A DNA stretch of 64,000 nucleotides from Lachnospiraceae bacterium (GTDB lineage Bacteria > Bacillota > Clostridia > Lachnospirales > Lachnospiraceae): NCBI GenBank assembly GCA_021769135.1, contig JAETTM010000005.1:1-64000 (forward strand), in the 5' to 3' direction. Below are positions 8,839 through 17,789 of this stretch, in pieces. The notes beneath the pieces were generated by a model. That model searched no databases and was not told the origin of the DNA. It was given only the letters and a program-made list of their open reading frames with translations. Positions within the stretch are counted from its first letter, which is position 1, and each line of letters opens with the position of its first letter. Position numbers and translations under genes: made by a program.

Positions 8839-9990
8839 ATGGCAAGAGAATTTATTGTTCCGGGCCAGATAATTAATGGAACCGGAGCCTTGGATATGGC
8901 GGAAAGCGCGTTGGCGCAGCTTGGGAAAAAAGCGATGATTGTTACGGATAAAGTAATGATTGAGTTGGGGAACTGCGAAAAAGTGGAAAATGCCCTGAAA
9001 AACCAGGGAATTGAATATATGGTTTATTCGGGAATAACAGGGGAGCCCACCGATAAAATGGTTGAGGAGGGGCTGGCTTTATACAAAGCCCAAAACTGCG
9101 ATTTCCTGGTAGCCCTTGGCGGCGGGAGCCCCATTGATGCGATGAAAGCAATCGCTTCTTTGGCCGCTCATGGCGGCGATATTGCCGATTATATGGGAAA
9201 AGAGATTTCTGTAGAAATGCCCCCCATCGTAGCGATACCGACAACGGCGGGCACAGGCTCTGAGGCGACCCAGTTTACAATTATTACGGATACGCGTAAA
9301 GATGTGAAAATGCTGCTGAAGGGCAAGGTGTTAATCCCCCGTCTGGCAGTGATAGACCCCCAGTTTACCATGACGGCGCCGCCGAAGATTACGGCAGCTA
9401 CCGGGTTGGATGCGCTCTGCCATGCAATAGAGGCATATACATCCAGGAAATCCCAGGAAATGTCCGATACCTTTGCTTTGTCGGCAGTAAAGAGAATTTT
9501 CCAGTATCTTCCCAAAGCATTCCATAACGGGCAGGACGAAGCGGCCAGAGTACAAATGTCCGTTGCAGCGCTGGAAGCAGGGATTGCATTTAACAATGCC
9601 AGCGTTACATTGATTCATGGCATGAGCCGTCCTATCGGCGCCCTGTTCCATGTGGCCCATGGCCTTTCCAATGCAATGCTGATGAAAGAGTGCTTAAGTT
9701 TTGCCCTGGAAGGTGCTTATGAACGTTTTGCCGCACTTGGGCGTGCAGTGGGAGCGGCGGGAATGGAAGATTCCAGCCAGATTGCGGGAGAGAAATTCCT
9801 GGCAGCTGTAATAGCATTGACGGAAGAGCTGGAAACTCCTACGTTGGAAGAGTATGGCATATCGAAAGAGGTGTTTTTCCAGGCAATACCCAAAATGGCT
9901 CAGGATGCCATGACAAGCGGCAGTCCGCAGAATACGCTGCGTGAAGTGACTCAGGAAGATATAGAGCAAATGTATAAAAATCTGTGGTGA
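8839..9990 (+). CDS. iron-containing alcohol dehydrogenase
   Basis: GGGSPIDAMKAIA; TTAGTGSEATQFTIITD; GLDALCHAIEAYTS Fe-ADH motifs; RBS ggagaag before ATG 8839. Confidence 0.92.
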   Translation: MAREFIVPGQIINGTGALDMAESALAQLGKKAMIVTDKVMIELGNCEKVENALKNQGIEYMVYSGITGEPTDKMVEEGLALYKAQNCDFLVALGGGSPIDAMKAIASLAAHGGDIADYMGKEISVEMPPIVAIPTTAGTGSEATQFTIITDTRKDVKMLLKGKVLIPRLAVIDPQFTMTAPPKITAATGLDALCHAIEAYTSRKSQEMSDTFALSAVKRIFQYLPKAFHNGQDEAARVQMSVAALEAGIAFNNASVTLIHGMSRPIGALFHVAHGLSNAMLMKECLSFALEGAYERFAALGRAVGAAGMEDSSQIAGEKFLAAVIALTEELETPTLEEYGISKEVFFQAIPKMAQDAMTSGSPQNTLREVTQEDIEQMYKNLW

Positions 9991-10173
9991 AAAAATAGCT
10001 TCTTTACCTTTTTAGAGATGATTTAGAGATTTCCTTATTACAATGTGTTAGAAGGCGGTTGGAATTTGGCACTCTGTTGTTTGCATAGGGGTGCTGGCTT
10101 CCGCCAGGCATTTGGCTGCGAAAGCGGCTTGCCTTGGAAAAACGAAAGCGTTGTAAGGAGGATATCGAATCAA

Positions 10174-10827
10174 ATGAAAAGAAAATGTTTATTGGCAGCA
10201 GGGATTATGATTTTGCTGATGGCGGCGGGCGGCTGCGGCAATGGGCGGGAAGCAGGGGATAATAGTATTCCTGTGGCTGCGGAAGAGAATGCAGACGGGA
10301 ATGCAGGACAGCAAGGGAAAAGTGGGGATGGGGAAAGCGATGCGCCTTTAACCTCGGAATCGGGCAATGAAGGAGATGGTATGGCAGACAACCCGGCAAC
10401 GGGCATTCAAGAAGGGGATATGCCGGGGGATTCTGCTCTGGAAGAGGGCGGGGAAGGGAAGAACCCGTCACAGGATGCTTCTATGGATGGCAGCATAGAA
10501 AATGCAAAAGAAACCATGATTATCGGAGGAAAAGTAAGGGAAATCATGGAAGACAGCTTCGTTCTCAGCCGTGTGCAATACGCAGACGATGACAGTTCTA
10601 TGGTTCTGATACCGGAAGAAGGCAGCCCTGAGGAGGAACTGGTGACAATCCGGTGTACGGATGAAACAGTCTTTGAGCATTGGCTTATCCAGGGCGGCGG
10701 GGCAGGCATCGATATGAGCAAGGCGTCATTTGCAGATATACAGAAAGGCGGCGGGCTGGAAGCGGAAGGACATTTTGACGGGGAAGAGTTCGTGGCAAGC
10801 AAAGTCATAATTGAAACTTACGAGTAA
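10174..10827 (+). CDS. putative lipoprotein, acidic/glycine-rich
   Basis: MKRKCLLAAGIMILLMAAGGCGN signal peptide with lipobox-like cysteine; RBS aaggagg. Confidence 0.75.
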   Translation: MKRKCLLAAGIMILLMAAGGCGNGREAGDNSIPVAAEENADGNAGQQGKSGDGESDAPLTSESGNEGDGMADNPATGIQEGDMPGDSALEEGGEGKNPSQDASMDGSIENAKETMIIGGKVREIMEDSFVLSRVQYADDDSSMVLIPEEGSPEEELVTIRCTDETVFEHWLIQGGGAGIDMSKASFADIQKGGGLEAEGHFDGEEFVASKVIIETYE

Positions 10828-10831
10828 AATG

Positions 10832-10872
10832 GTAACAGTTCAACCAAGGGTTTTGCCCTTGCCGCAAAGCCC
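10832..10872. mobile_element. palindromic miniature element, copy B (right end not recognisable)
   Basis: GTAACAGTT 10832-10840 followed by GGGTTTTGC...GCAAAGCCC stem as in copies A and D; no flanking duplication found. Confidence 0.5.
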
Positions 10873-10882
10873 GTACGGGATT

Positions 10883-11524
10883 TCACTGGAGGACAGATGC
10901 GAAAATAATCTGTCCTCCTTTATTGATAATTTCCAAATGACTGCCGTCTGCCCAGCGGATATCCCCCAAGTATTGGCAGTAGTGCCGGAAAGTGGGGTCG
11001 GTGGTGGCGACCGGGATTTTATTGGTCACGGTTTGGTTTTCAGTAATTACTAAAAGGATAGCGGTTTCTTTTATAGTCTGCGTAATTCGCAGGATAGCGC
11101 TTCTGTTTTGTTCGGGGCAGTGGGAAGGCTTCCCGTATGCCCATTGATTTTTGAAATTATCGGATATAATTGTACGGCGGATAAAATCGAAATACTGTAA
11201 ATTCCACCCCCATTTCCGCCCCACGTATCTGACGGATTTATGGATGATATTGAGGTAAAAATGACTTTTCTCATTTTCGGAAAGGGATAAAAGTTCACTG
11301 GGGCAGAAGGGGATTTGAAGGGAGACATAGCCGTTGCGGCTGGAGGCGATGCGCGGATACCGAATCGTATCGTTGCAGGAGATATTCAGCTTTCGGCAAT
11401 GTTCGTTCTCGAAATATTTGATTAAGCGAAAATACATGTCAATGATGTGGGCGCTTTCTTTTCGGATGGTTTCTGTGAGCTCACTGCTTGTTTCGGATTT
11501 GATATCAATGTTGTTGAATCGCAT
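10883..11524 (-). CDS. hypothetical protein
   Basis: 213-aa ORF, RBS aaggaaa before ATG; no family recognised. Confidence 0.6.
   Translation of the reverse strand: MRFNNIDIKSETSSELTETIRKESAHIIDMYFRLIKYFENEHCRKLNISCNDTIRYPRIASSRNGYVSLQIPFCPSELLSLSENEKSHFYLNIIHKSVRYVGRKWGWNLQYFDFIRRTIISDNFKNQWAYGKPSHCPEQNRSAILRITQTIKETAILLVITENQTVTNKIPVATTDPTFRHYCQYLGDIRWADGSHLEIINKGGQIIFASVLQ
10888..10918 (+). terminator. intrinsic terminator
   Basis: GGAGGACAGA...TCTGTCCTCC followed by TTTATT. Confidence 0.75.
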
Positions 11525-11763
11525 AGTGTTTCCTTTTTAGATGTATATTGAATAAAAACGAGTTTGCATAGAAAACAATAAAAAATATCATGAAAAATAA
11601 TTATTAGTTTATTATATCATATATTTTCAATGCCTGCAACTAAGCGGTTCATATGCTCTATTTTGGCCATAAACATTTTCGGAACCGGCGATGTTGTCAA
11701 GAAATATTTGTGAGTTAGCAAGAAACCTGATACAATGGGGGCAATGTAACTGTAGGGAGGAAT

Positions 11764-12513
11764 GTGAAAGTGACTATTAAGAGTAAAATTGAAGAATTAT
11801 TGTTAAAGGAATTTTATTGCAGTTCAGAAGAGTTAAATGGAAAGGCAACTGTGTATTCTGTTAACTCCAATGCAAAACAGCCATATATTAAAATACTGGC
11901 ATATAGAAATTGTGTTGTAGTTTGTACATCAAAGGATATACATTATAGAGTACGGGAACTGTTGCAACACAAGAATAGAGATGAAATTTTTGAATTTCCA
12001 TTAGTTTATGGTCAGACAATACATTATGTTCCTGATGATAGCTGTACAGAGGATGTATTTGTGCCATTAGATTACGAGTGTGAGTATCTTTTTTACGGAG
12101 ATATTTTATCTCTTACTGGATTGACAGGTTTTGAAAATTCTTTAGTGTTTGATAAAAACGGTTCTACTTCAACAAAAGCTGTTTACATTGCAAGAGACAA
12201 AAATCGAATTATTGGAGTAGCAGGTGCTGCGGAATCATCAGTAAATGGAGTATGGGAAATAGGTGTAGATGTAATGGAAAAATATAGAAATGTCCGATTG
12301 GGAACGTATTTAGTCAGAGGATTGACGAAAGAATTACTGGCACGAAATATCGTTCCATTTTATTCTGCTTCTATAACGAATATTGGTTCGCAGATGGTGG
12401 CAAGCAGGTGCGGATACATACCGTTCTGGGTCGATACATTTGGAACCATTCTTGATGGAAGTTCAATATACAATGATATTATTGGAGGTTTATCATCAAA
12501 ATTTATTAAATGA
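11764..12513 (+). CDS. GNAT-family N-acetyltransferase
   Basis: C-terminal GNAT-like VDVMEKYRNVRLGTYLVRGLTKELLARNIVPFYS; RBS gggagg before GTG. Confidence 0.7.
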   Translation: MKVTIKSKIEELLLKEFYCSSEELNGKATVYSVNSNAKQPYIKILAYRNCVVVCTSKDIHYRVRELLQHKNRDEIFEFPLVYGQTIHYVPDDSCTEDVFVPLDYECEYLFYGDILSLTGLTGFENSLVFDKNGSTSTKAVYIARDKNRIIGVAGAAESSVNGVWEIGVDVMEKYRNVRLGTYLVRGLTKELLARNIVPFYSASITNIGSQMVASRCGYIPFWVDTFGTILDGSSIYNDIIGGLSSKFIK

Positions 12514-12582
12514 AATTCCCTATTGACCCTCACGGAACGTCATGGCTTAAAGTGGATATATCAGGAACAGGAGGCAGCAGCT

Positions 12583-13431
12583 ATGAGGACAGTAAAAGAA
12601 GTATCTAACTTAACAGGTATCAGCGTGCGCACGCTCCACTATTATGATGAAATCGGGCTGTTAAAGCCGACTGGCAAAAGTGAAGCGGGATACCGGCTTT
12701 ATGACGATAAAGCACTGGAAACATTACAACAGGTATTGTTTTTCCGTGAGTTTGATATTCCTTTGAAAGAAATCAAGGCGATTATGGCGAATCCTGCTCT
12801 TGACAGAAATCAGATTTTAAAAATGCAGAGGAAAATGCTGACAGCAAAAAAAGAGCGTATGGAACGCCTGATTGCCAGCATTGATGACATTCTGAAAGGA
12901 GAAAACAAAATGGATTTTGCAGTTTTCAGTAAAACAGAGATTGAGGAAATGTTCCAGACTATGCTTGAACATATGCCGGAGGACATGAGGAACATCGCAA
13001 TAAAGGAATTTGGAAGCATCGAACACTGGAAGGAGCATTATATGGAAGTTGTATCTTCCGAAAAAATGCAGAAAGGCTATGCAAAAGTAGTTGAATGGTA
13101 TGGCGGAAAGGATAAATTTTTATCCGTTGCCCAGAATCCCATCAGCAGAGAAGTTGCAGAAAGCTACAACAAACGGATGGAAGCTATTTTGCAAAAACTG
13201 ATTGCCAAACGGGATTGTGCCGTGGATTCTTTTGAAGTAAAAGAGATTGTGGGAGAATACGGCTTTGCTATGAAACAGCTCTCGCAGATAAAAGAGGAAA
13301 AAGGGTTTATGCTGGCACAGGCAAAATATTACCGTAACGAAAAATTCAAGCCGATGATAGATGAAAAGTATGGAGAAGGGGCTTCGGATTTTTTTGCACG
13401 GGCAATTGAATCCTTTTATGGGAAGGAATAA
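12583..13431 (+). CDS. MerR-family regulator with TipAS-like effector domain
   Basis: MRTVKEVSNLTGISVRTLHYYDEIGLLKPTGKSEAGYRLYDD; C-terminal TipAS-like helices. Confidence 0.9.
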   Translation: MRTVKEVSNLTGISVRTLHYYDEIGLLKPTGKSEAGYRLYDDKALETLQQVLFFREFDIPLKEIKAIMANPALDRNQILKMQRKMLTAKKERMERLIASIDDILKGENKMDFAVFSKTEIEEMFQTMLEHMPEDMRNIAIKEFGSIEHWKEHYMEVVSSEKMQKGYAKVVEWYGGKDKFLSVAQNPISREVAESYNKRMEAILQKLIAKRDCAVDSFEVKEIVGEYGFAMKQLSQIKEEKGFMLAQAKYYRNEKFKPMIDEKYGEGASDFFARAIESFYGKE

Positions 13432-13544
13432 TTAAATGTCTGCTTTCCCCTCCGGCGGGAATTTTTTTGTTGACATACGGGGCGGGAAGTAATATAACTG
13501 CCTATGAGAATGATGTTGGAGCTAACGGAAGGAAAGGAATACCT

Positions 13545-14225
13545 ATGGAGATAAATATTTCCGGAATTAGCATTGAAGTTCGGAAAAAGAAGATAAAAAA
13601 TATGTATTTGTCCGTGAAGCCGCCGGAGGGGAAAGTGACAATTTCAGCACCCTTATCCATGAACCGCCGAACCATCGAAGCGTTTGCACGCTCGAAGCTG
13701 GAGTGGATTAGGGCACAGAAGAAAAAATATGAGGCACATCCCAAAGAGGCGGACAGACAGTATGTTTCCGGCGAGATTCTGTATTTCTGGGGGGAACCAT
13801 ACCTTTTGCTTTTTCAGGGGAAAGGAGGCAGAAATTCCCTCGAATTGTCAGGGGGAAGGGCTGTCCTGACTATGCGGGAAAACAGCACGGCGAAACAGAG
13901 GGAGGCTTATATCAGGGAACAGTACAGGGGCATGCTGAAAGAAGAAATTGCCAGGCTTCTTCCCAAATGGGAGGCTCTGACAGGGCTGCACTGCAGCTCC
14001 TGGCATACCAAATATATGACAACCCGCTGGGGAACATGCAATACGGTAAAAAAGAGGCTGTGGTTTAACGTGCAGCTGGCGCAGAAGCCGGTGGAATGCC
14101 TGGAATATGTGATTTTGCACGAACTGGTCCATACTAGGGTGAGCAATCATGGCGCGGAATTTGTGGCGGTGATGGATGAATATATGCCAAAATGGCGGGA
14201 GGTAAAAAGGAGGTTGAATGCGTGA
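13545..14225 (+). CDS. YgjP-like (DUF45) metallopeptidase
   Basis: WGTCNTVKKRLWFNVQLAQKPVECLEYVILHELVHTRVSNHGAEF with HELVH zinc motif. Confidence 0.88.
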   Translation: MEINISGISIEVRKKKIKNMYLSVKPPEGKVTISAPLSMNRRTIEAFARSKLEWIRAQKKKYEAHPKEADRQYVSGEILYFWGEPYLLLFQGKGGRNSLELSGGRAVLTMRENSTAKQREAYIREQYRGMLKEEIARLLPKWEALTGLHCSSWHTKYMTTRWGTCNTVKKRLWFNVQLAQKPVECLEYVILHELVHTRVSNHGAEFVAVMDEYMPKWREVKRRLNA

Positions 14226-14228
14226 TTT

Positions 14229-14456
14229 TCATATCTCTTCCTTATAGCCGTGAGCCTTGGCATATTTCAGCAGCTTTTGAAGCTGCTCGTTTGCGGCATT
14301 GAGTTTTTCTGCCGCCTATTTCTCGGATTCCGCTGCCTTTTTCTCTGCCATATCTGCCCTGTTTTTCTCCATGGCAAGTTCTTCCTGAAGCTCGGTGACC
14401 ATCAACCGCTCCATGTTTTTGTCCATAATGTACAGTGCTTCCGATAACATATACAT
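14229..14456 (-). pseudogene. decayed C-terminal fragment, possibly of an Rpn/PD-(D/E)XK recombination-promoting nuclease
   Basis: Frame reads MYMLSEALYIMDKNMERLMVTELQEELAMEKNRADMAEKKAAESEK*AAEKLNAANEQLQKLLKYAKAHGYKEEI* with in-frame TAG at 14316-14318. Confidence 0.45.
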
Positions 14457-14548
14457 CAACTCCTTTGGGTTTTGTGTAAAGCGTTATAACACAAAAACAT
14501 AGGAATGCAACAATTATTTTGGCTAACTGAAAGAGAAAGGCGATAGGC

Positions 14549-15136
14549 ATGCTGCGTGATAAGGACATTAGGGAACCTCTTTTTGATTTCCTGGAAGAAG
14601 TTTATGGAAAAGTCAGGATATTGGAAGAAAAAACGATGGGAAAATCCAGGGCGGATGTAGTAATGGTAACGCCAGATGCCCTATTTGGCATTGAGATAAA
14701 GAGCGATGCGGATACATATGCCAGGCTGGGGCGCCAGGTAAAGGACTATAATCAGTATTATGATTACAATTATGCTGTGGTCGGAACAAGCCATGCGCTG
14801 CATGTGGAGGAGCATATTCCGGAATGGTGGGGGATTATTACGGTGGAACTGGTAGAGGATGCGGTAGACTTTTACATTCTGCGCAGGCCGATGCGGAATC
14901 CGAAGGTAAACTGGAAAAAAAAGATAAGCATTTTATGGAGGCCGGAATTGGCCCACATCCAGGAACTGAACGGGCTTCCTAAATATAAAGAGAAAAGCAA
15001 ATTGTTTGTAACGGATAAAATTCTGGAAAAGATACCGGAAGAGACTTTGCAGAAACAGCTTTGCGAGGAATTGTTTGAGAGGGATTATAATGCGATAGCG
15101 GAGGAGATACGGAAGTACCGGAGAGGAAATAAATAG
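14549..15136 (+). CDS. sce7726-like protein, putative PD-(D/E)XK-type nuclease
   Basis: MLRDKDIREPL start; RADVVMVTPDALFGIEIKSDADTYARLGRQVKDYNQYYDYNYAVVG resembles a D...(E/D)xK core. Confidence 0.65.
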   Translation: MLRDKDIREPLFDFLEEVYGKVRILEEKTMGKSRADVVMVTPDALFGIEIKSDADTYARLGRQVKDYNQYYDYNYAVVGTSHALHVEEHIPEWWGIITVELVEDAVDFYILRRPMRNPKVNWKKKISILWRPELAHIQELNGLPKYKEKSKLFVTDKILEKIPEETLQKQLCEELFERDYNAIAEEIRKYRRGNK

Positions 15137-15320
15137 AAAATAGGAATTTCATCTATGCCTATTTTTTACGATACAGCGTTGTATTTTACGAATCAATACG
15201 GTATACTGATAATGGGTTATACGTCAGGCTTCAACAAAGTTGGGCAGGAATTTGTGCCGCTGTGAGGCTCAAAGTTCTCATTAATTAAATTGCCGTTTGC
15301 ACGGCGGAATGCGAGGAAAT

Positions 15321-16445
15321 ATGGAACATTATTTAGGAGAATCAATACCGAAACTGGGTTTCGGCCTTATGCGCCTGCCAAAGGAAGAATCAGGAAAGAT
15401 AGACATTGAGCAGACGAAAAAGATGGTGGATGCTTTTATGGATGCCGGCCTGAATTATTTTGACACCGCCTATGTTTATGACGGCGGAGAGTCGGAGATG
15501 GCGGCGAAAGCGGCTCTGGTGGACCGCTATCCCCGGGAAAGCTACATTTTGGCCACGAAAATGTGTGCATGGATGAGCGCTGGCAATGAGGAGCTTGCAA
15601 AGCAGCAGTTTGAGACCAGCTTAGAGCGGACGGGGGCAGGGTATTTTGACTTTTATCTGCTTCATGCGCTGCAGGAGGAAAATTATAAGAAATACGAGGA
15701 GTATCACCTTTGGGATTTTGTAAAAAAGCAGAAGGAAAAAGGGCTGATTAAACATTGGGGATTTTCCTTCCATGCATCGCCGGAGATTTTGGATGAGATT
15801 CTCACCGCGCATCCCGATGCGGAATTCGTCCAGCTTCAGATTAATTACGCGGACTGGGAAAATCCGGATGTGGCGGCGCGGGCAAACTACGAAGTGGCGA
15901 GAAAGCATGGAAAACCTGTTATTATAATGGAACCCGTCAAAGGAGGGGCGCTGGCACAGCCGCCGGCTGCGGTAAGGAAGATTTTTGATGAAACGGGTTC
16001 CGACGCATCCTATGCTTCATGGGCAATCCGCTATGCCGCTTCGTTTGAAGGGATTATCACCGTGCTTTCAGGCATGTCGGATATGGGGCAGATGATAGAT
16101 AATCTTTCCTATATGAAGAATTTTAAACCGTTAAGCGCTGAGGAAGAGAAGATAATTGGGAAAGCGCAGGAAGCGCTGGGAGGGATTCCTTCCATTCCAT
16201 GTACATCCTGCCATTACTGTACGGCGGGCTGCCCGAAGCGCATTCCTATCCCTGAAATTTTTGCGGCGCGGAACAAGCAGCTGGTTTGGGAAAAGATAGA
16301 AGAAGGGAAAAATAATTATGCGCAGGCTACCGAAAAGGCCGGAAAGGCTTCCCAATGTATAGCCTGCGGCCAATGCGAAAGAACATGCCCGCAGCAAATA
16401 CATGTAATTGAACGGCTGAAAGAGTGCGCGGCTGTGTTCGAATAA
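15321..16445 (+). CDS. aldo/keto reductase with C-terminal 4Fe-4S domain
   Basis: GFGLMRLP...DTAYVYDGGESE; C-terminal CTSCHYCTAGCPKRIPIPE and CIACGQCERTCPQ. Confidence 0.93.
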   Translation: MEHYLGESIPKLGFGLMRLPKEESGKIDIEQTKKMVDAFMDAGLNYFDTAYVYDGGESEMAAKAALVDRYPRESYILATKMCAWMSAGNEELAKQQFETSLERTGAGYFDFYLLHALQEENYKKYEEYHLWDFVKKQKEKGLIKHWGFSFHASPEILDEILTAHPDAEFVQLQINYADWENPDVAARANYEVARKHGKPVIIMEPVKGGALAQPPAAVRKIFDETGSDASYASWAIRYAASFEGIITVLSGMSDMGQMIDNLSYMKNFKPLSAEEEKIIGKAQEALGGIPSIPCTSCHYCTAGCPKRIPIPEIFAARNKQLVWEKIEEGKNNYAQATEKAGKASQCIACGQCERTCPQQIHVIERLKECAAVFE

Positions 16446-16461
16446 GGATAAGGATACATAA

Positions 16462-16503
16462 AGGGCGGGAAGGTAAAAAGATTTTTTACTGGCTTCCCGC
16501 CCT
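16462..16503. terminator. hairpin terminator
   Basis: AGGGCGGGAAG...CTTCCCGCCCT 11-bp stem between convergent ORFs. Confidence 0.7.
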
Positions 16504-16701
16504 AACTTTTCCATTTTCTGCAGCTTTTCGCTGTGTTTGATCACTGCTTTTTTCAATTCTATTTAATCTGGGAATCACATTATTTTCTAATAAGTTAACT
16601 TCAATTCTTTTAAGCCGATTTTCAATTGGTTGTAGCCTTGCGTCAAGCTTGGCATCCAATAGTTGACTAATTGCCAATAAATCTTCATTTGTTAATGCCA
16701 T
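16486..16701 (-). pseudogene. small coiled-coil hypothetical protein, frameshifted/internally deleted
   Basis: MALTNEDLLAISQLLDAKLDARLQPIENRLKRIEVNLLENNVIPRLNRIE; then the +1 frame encodes KKAVIKHSEKLQKMEK, a plausible native C-terminus. Confidence 0.5.
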
Positions 16702-16924
16702 TTTATCACTCCCCTTTATGATTTCTTTATTCAATGTAATAAGTATATCACATTTAAAGTGCAAAGTCTATTTAATTATCGAGGTGCCATGAAAAGCGAT
16801 TTCCGTGTTTCAGCGGAATTAAAGATAGCTTCTTCGAGCACCCCATGTTATGATAAAATAATAAATAGCAGTAACATTGGCAGCAACGGAAACCTTGCAC
16901 TTATATATTTGGAGGAGAAAGAAT

Positions 16925-17758
16925 ATGGCATATTTACAGATGAGCATTTTATCCCAGTCATTGATGCGGACAGTACCGGTGAACGTGATTTTGCCGGTGG
17001 ACAAACTGGCTTCCCCTGGGATGCCGGAGAGGGAGGATAAGCCGTATAAGACGCTTTATCTGCTGCATGGCGTGTTTGGAAGCCACGTGGATTGGGTGAA
17101 CGGAACGAATATCCAACGGTGGGCGGAGGATAACAATCTGGCGGTGGTGATGCCCGCAGGTGAAAATATGTTTTACGTGGATCAGAAAGCTTCCCACAAC
17201 TATTATGGAGAATATATCGGCAAAGAACTGGTGGAACTGACCAGGAAAATGTTTCCTCTGTCGAAAAGGAGAGAGGATACATATATTGCCGGGCTGTCCA
17301 TGGGCGGATATGGGGCGCTGAGGAACGGGCTGAAATACCACGAAACCTTTGGCTGCATTGCCGGGCTGTCGGTAGCCGCTGTGATAGATGAAATAGAAAA
17401 GAGGACGGACGATGTTCCCTTTTTCCTGCAAAGCAGGGCATATGCGGAAAGCATTTTCGGCGATTTGGATAAAGTGGCAAAGAGCGATAAAAATCCGAAA
17501 TGGCTGGCGCAGAAATTGGCGGAGGAGAAAGCGGAGCTTCCCCGGATTTACATTGCCTGCGGCATGGAGGATTCTTTGCGGGAGAAAAATCAGGATTTGC
17601 AGGAATATTTGAAGGGGTTGGGTTTTGATGTAACATATGAAGAAGGGCCTGGAGCCCATGAATGGGATTTTTGGAACAGATACATAAAGAAGGTGCTGGA
17701 CTGGCTTCCGCTGGAAGGCAGACAGGCAGGGATAAACAGCGGAAATGTGGGAATTTAG
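16925..17758 (+). CDS. alpha/beta hydrolase, esterase D/putative esterase family
   Basis: YKTLYLLHGVFGSHVDWVNGTNIQRWAED; nucleophile motif GLSMGGYGALR. Confidence 0.9.
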   Translation: MAYLQMSILSQSLMRTVPVNVILPVDKLASPGMPEREDKPYKTLYLLHGVFGSHVDWVNGTNIQRWAEDNNLAVVMPAGENMFYVDQKASHNYYGEYIGKELVELTRKMFPLSKRREDTYIAGLSMGGYGALRNGLKYHETFGCIAGLSVAAVIDEIEKRTDDVPFFLQSRAYAESIFGDLDKVAKSDKNPKWLAQKLAEEKAELPRIYIACGMEDSLREKNQDLQEYLKGLGFDVTYEEGPGAHEWDFWNRYIKKVLDWLPLEGRQAGINSGNVGI

Positions 17759-17789
17759 TGTGCTTACATGGGAAAGGGAGTAAGTTGAC

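Noticed and set aside
14242-14568. 108-aa minus ORF starting MSLSRSMPIAFLFQLAK
   Set aside because: Out of frame with the decayed coiled-coil ORF on the same strand, which gives a better protein-like translation; no RBS or domain.
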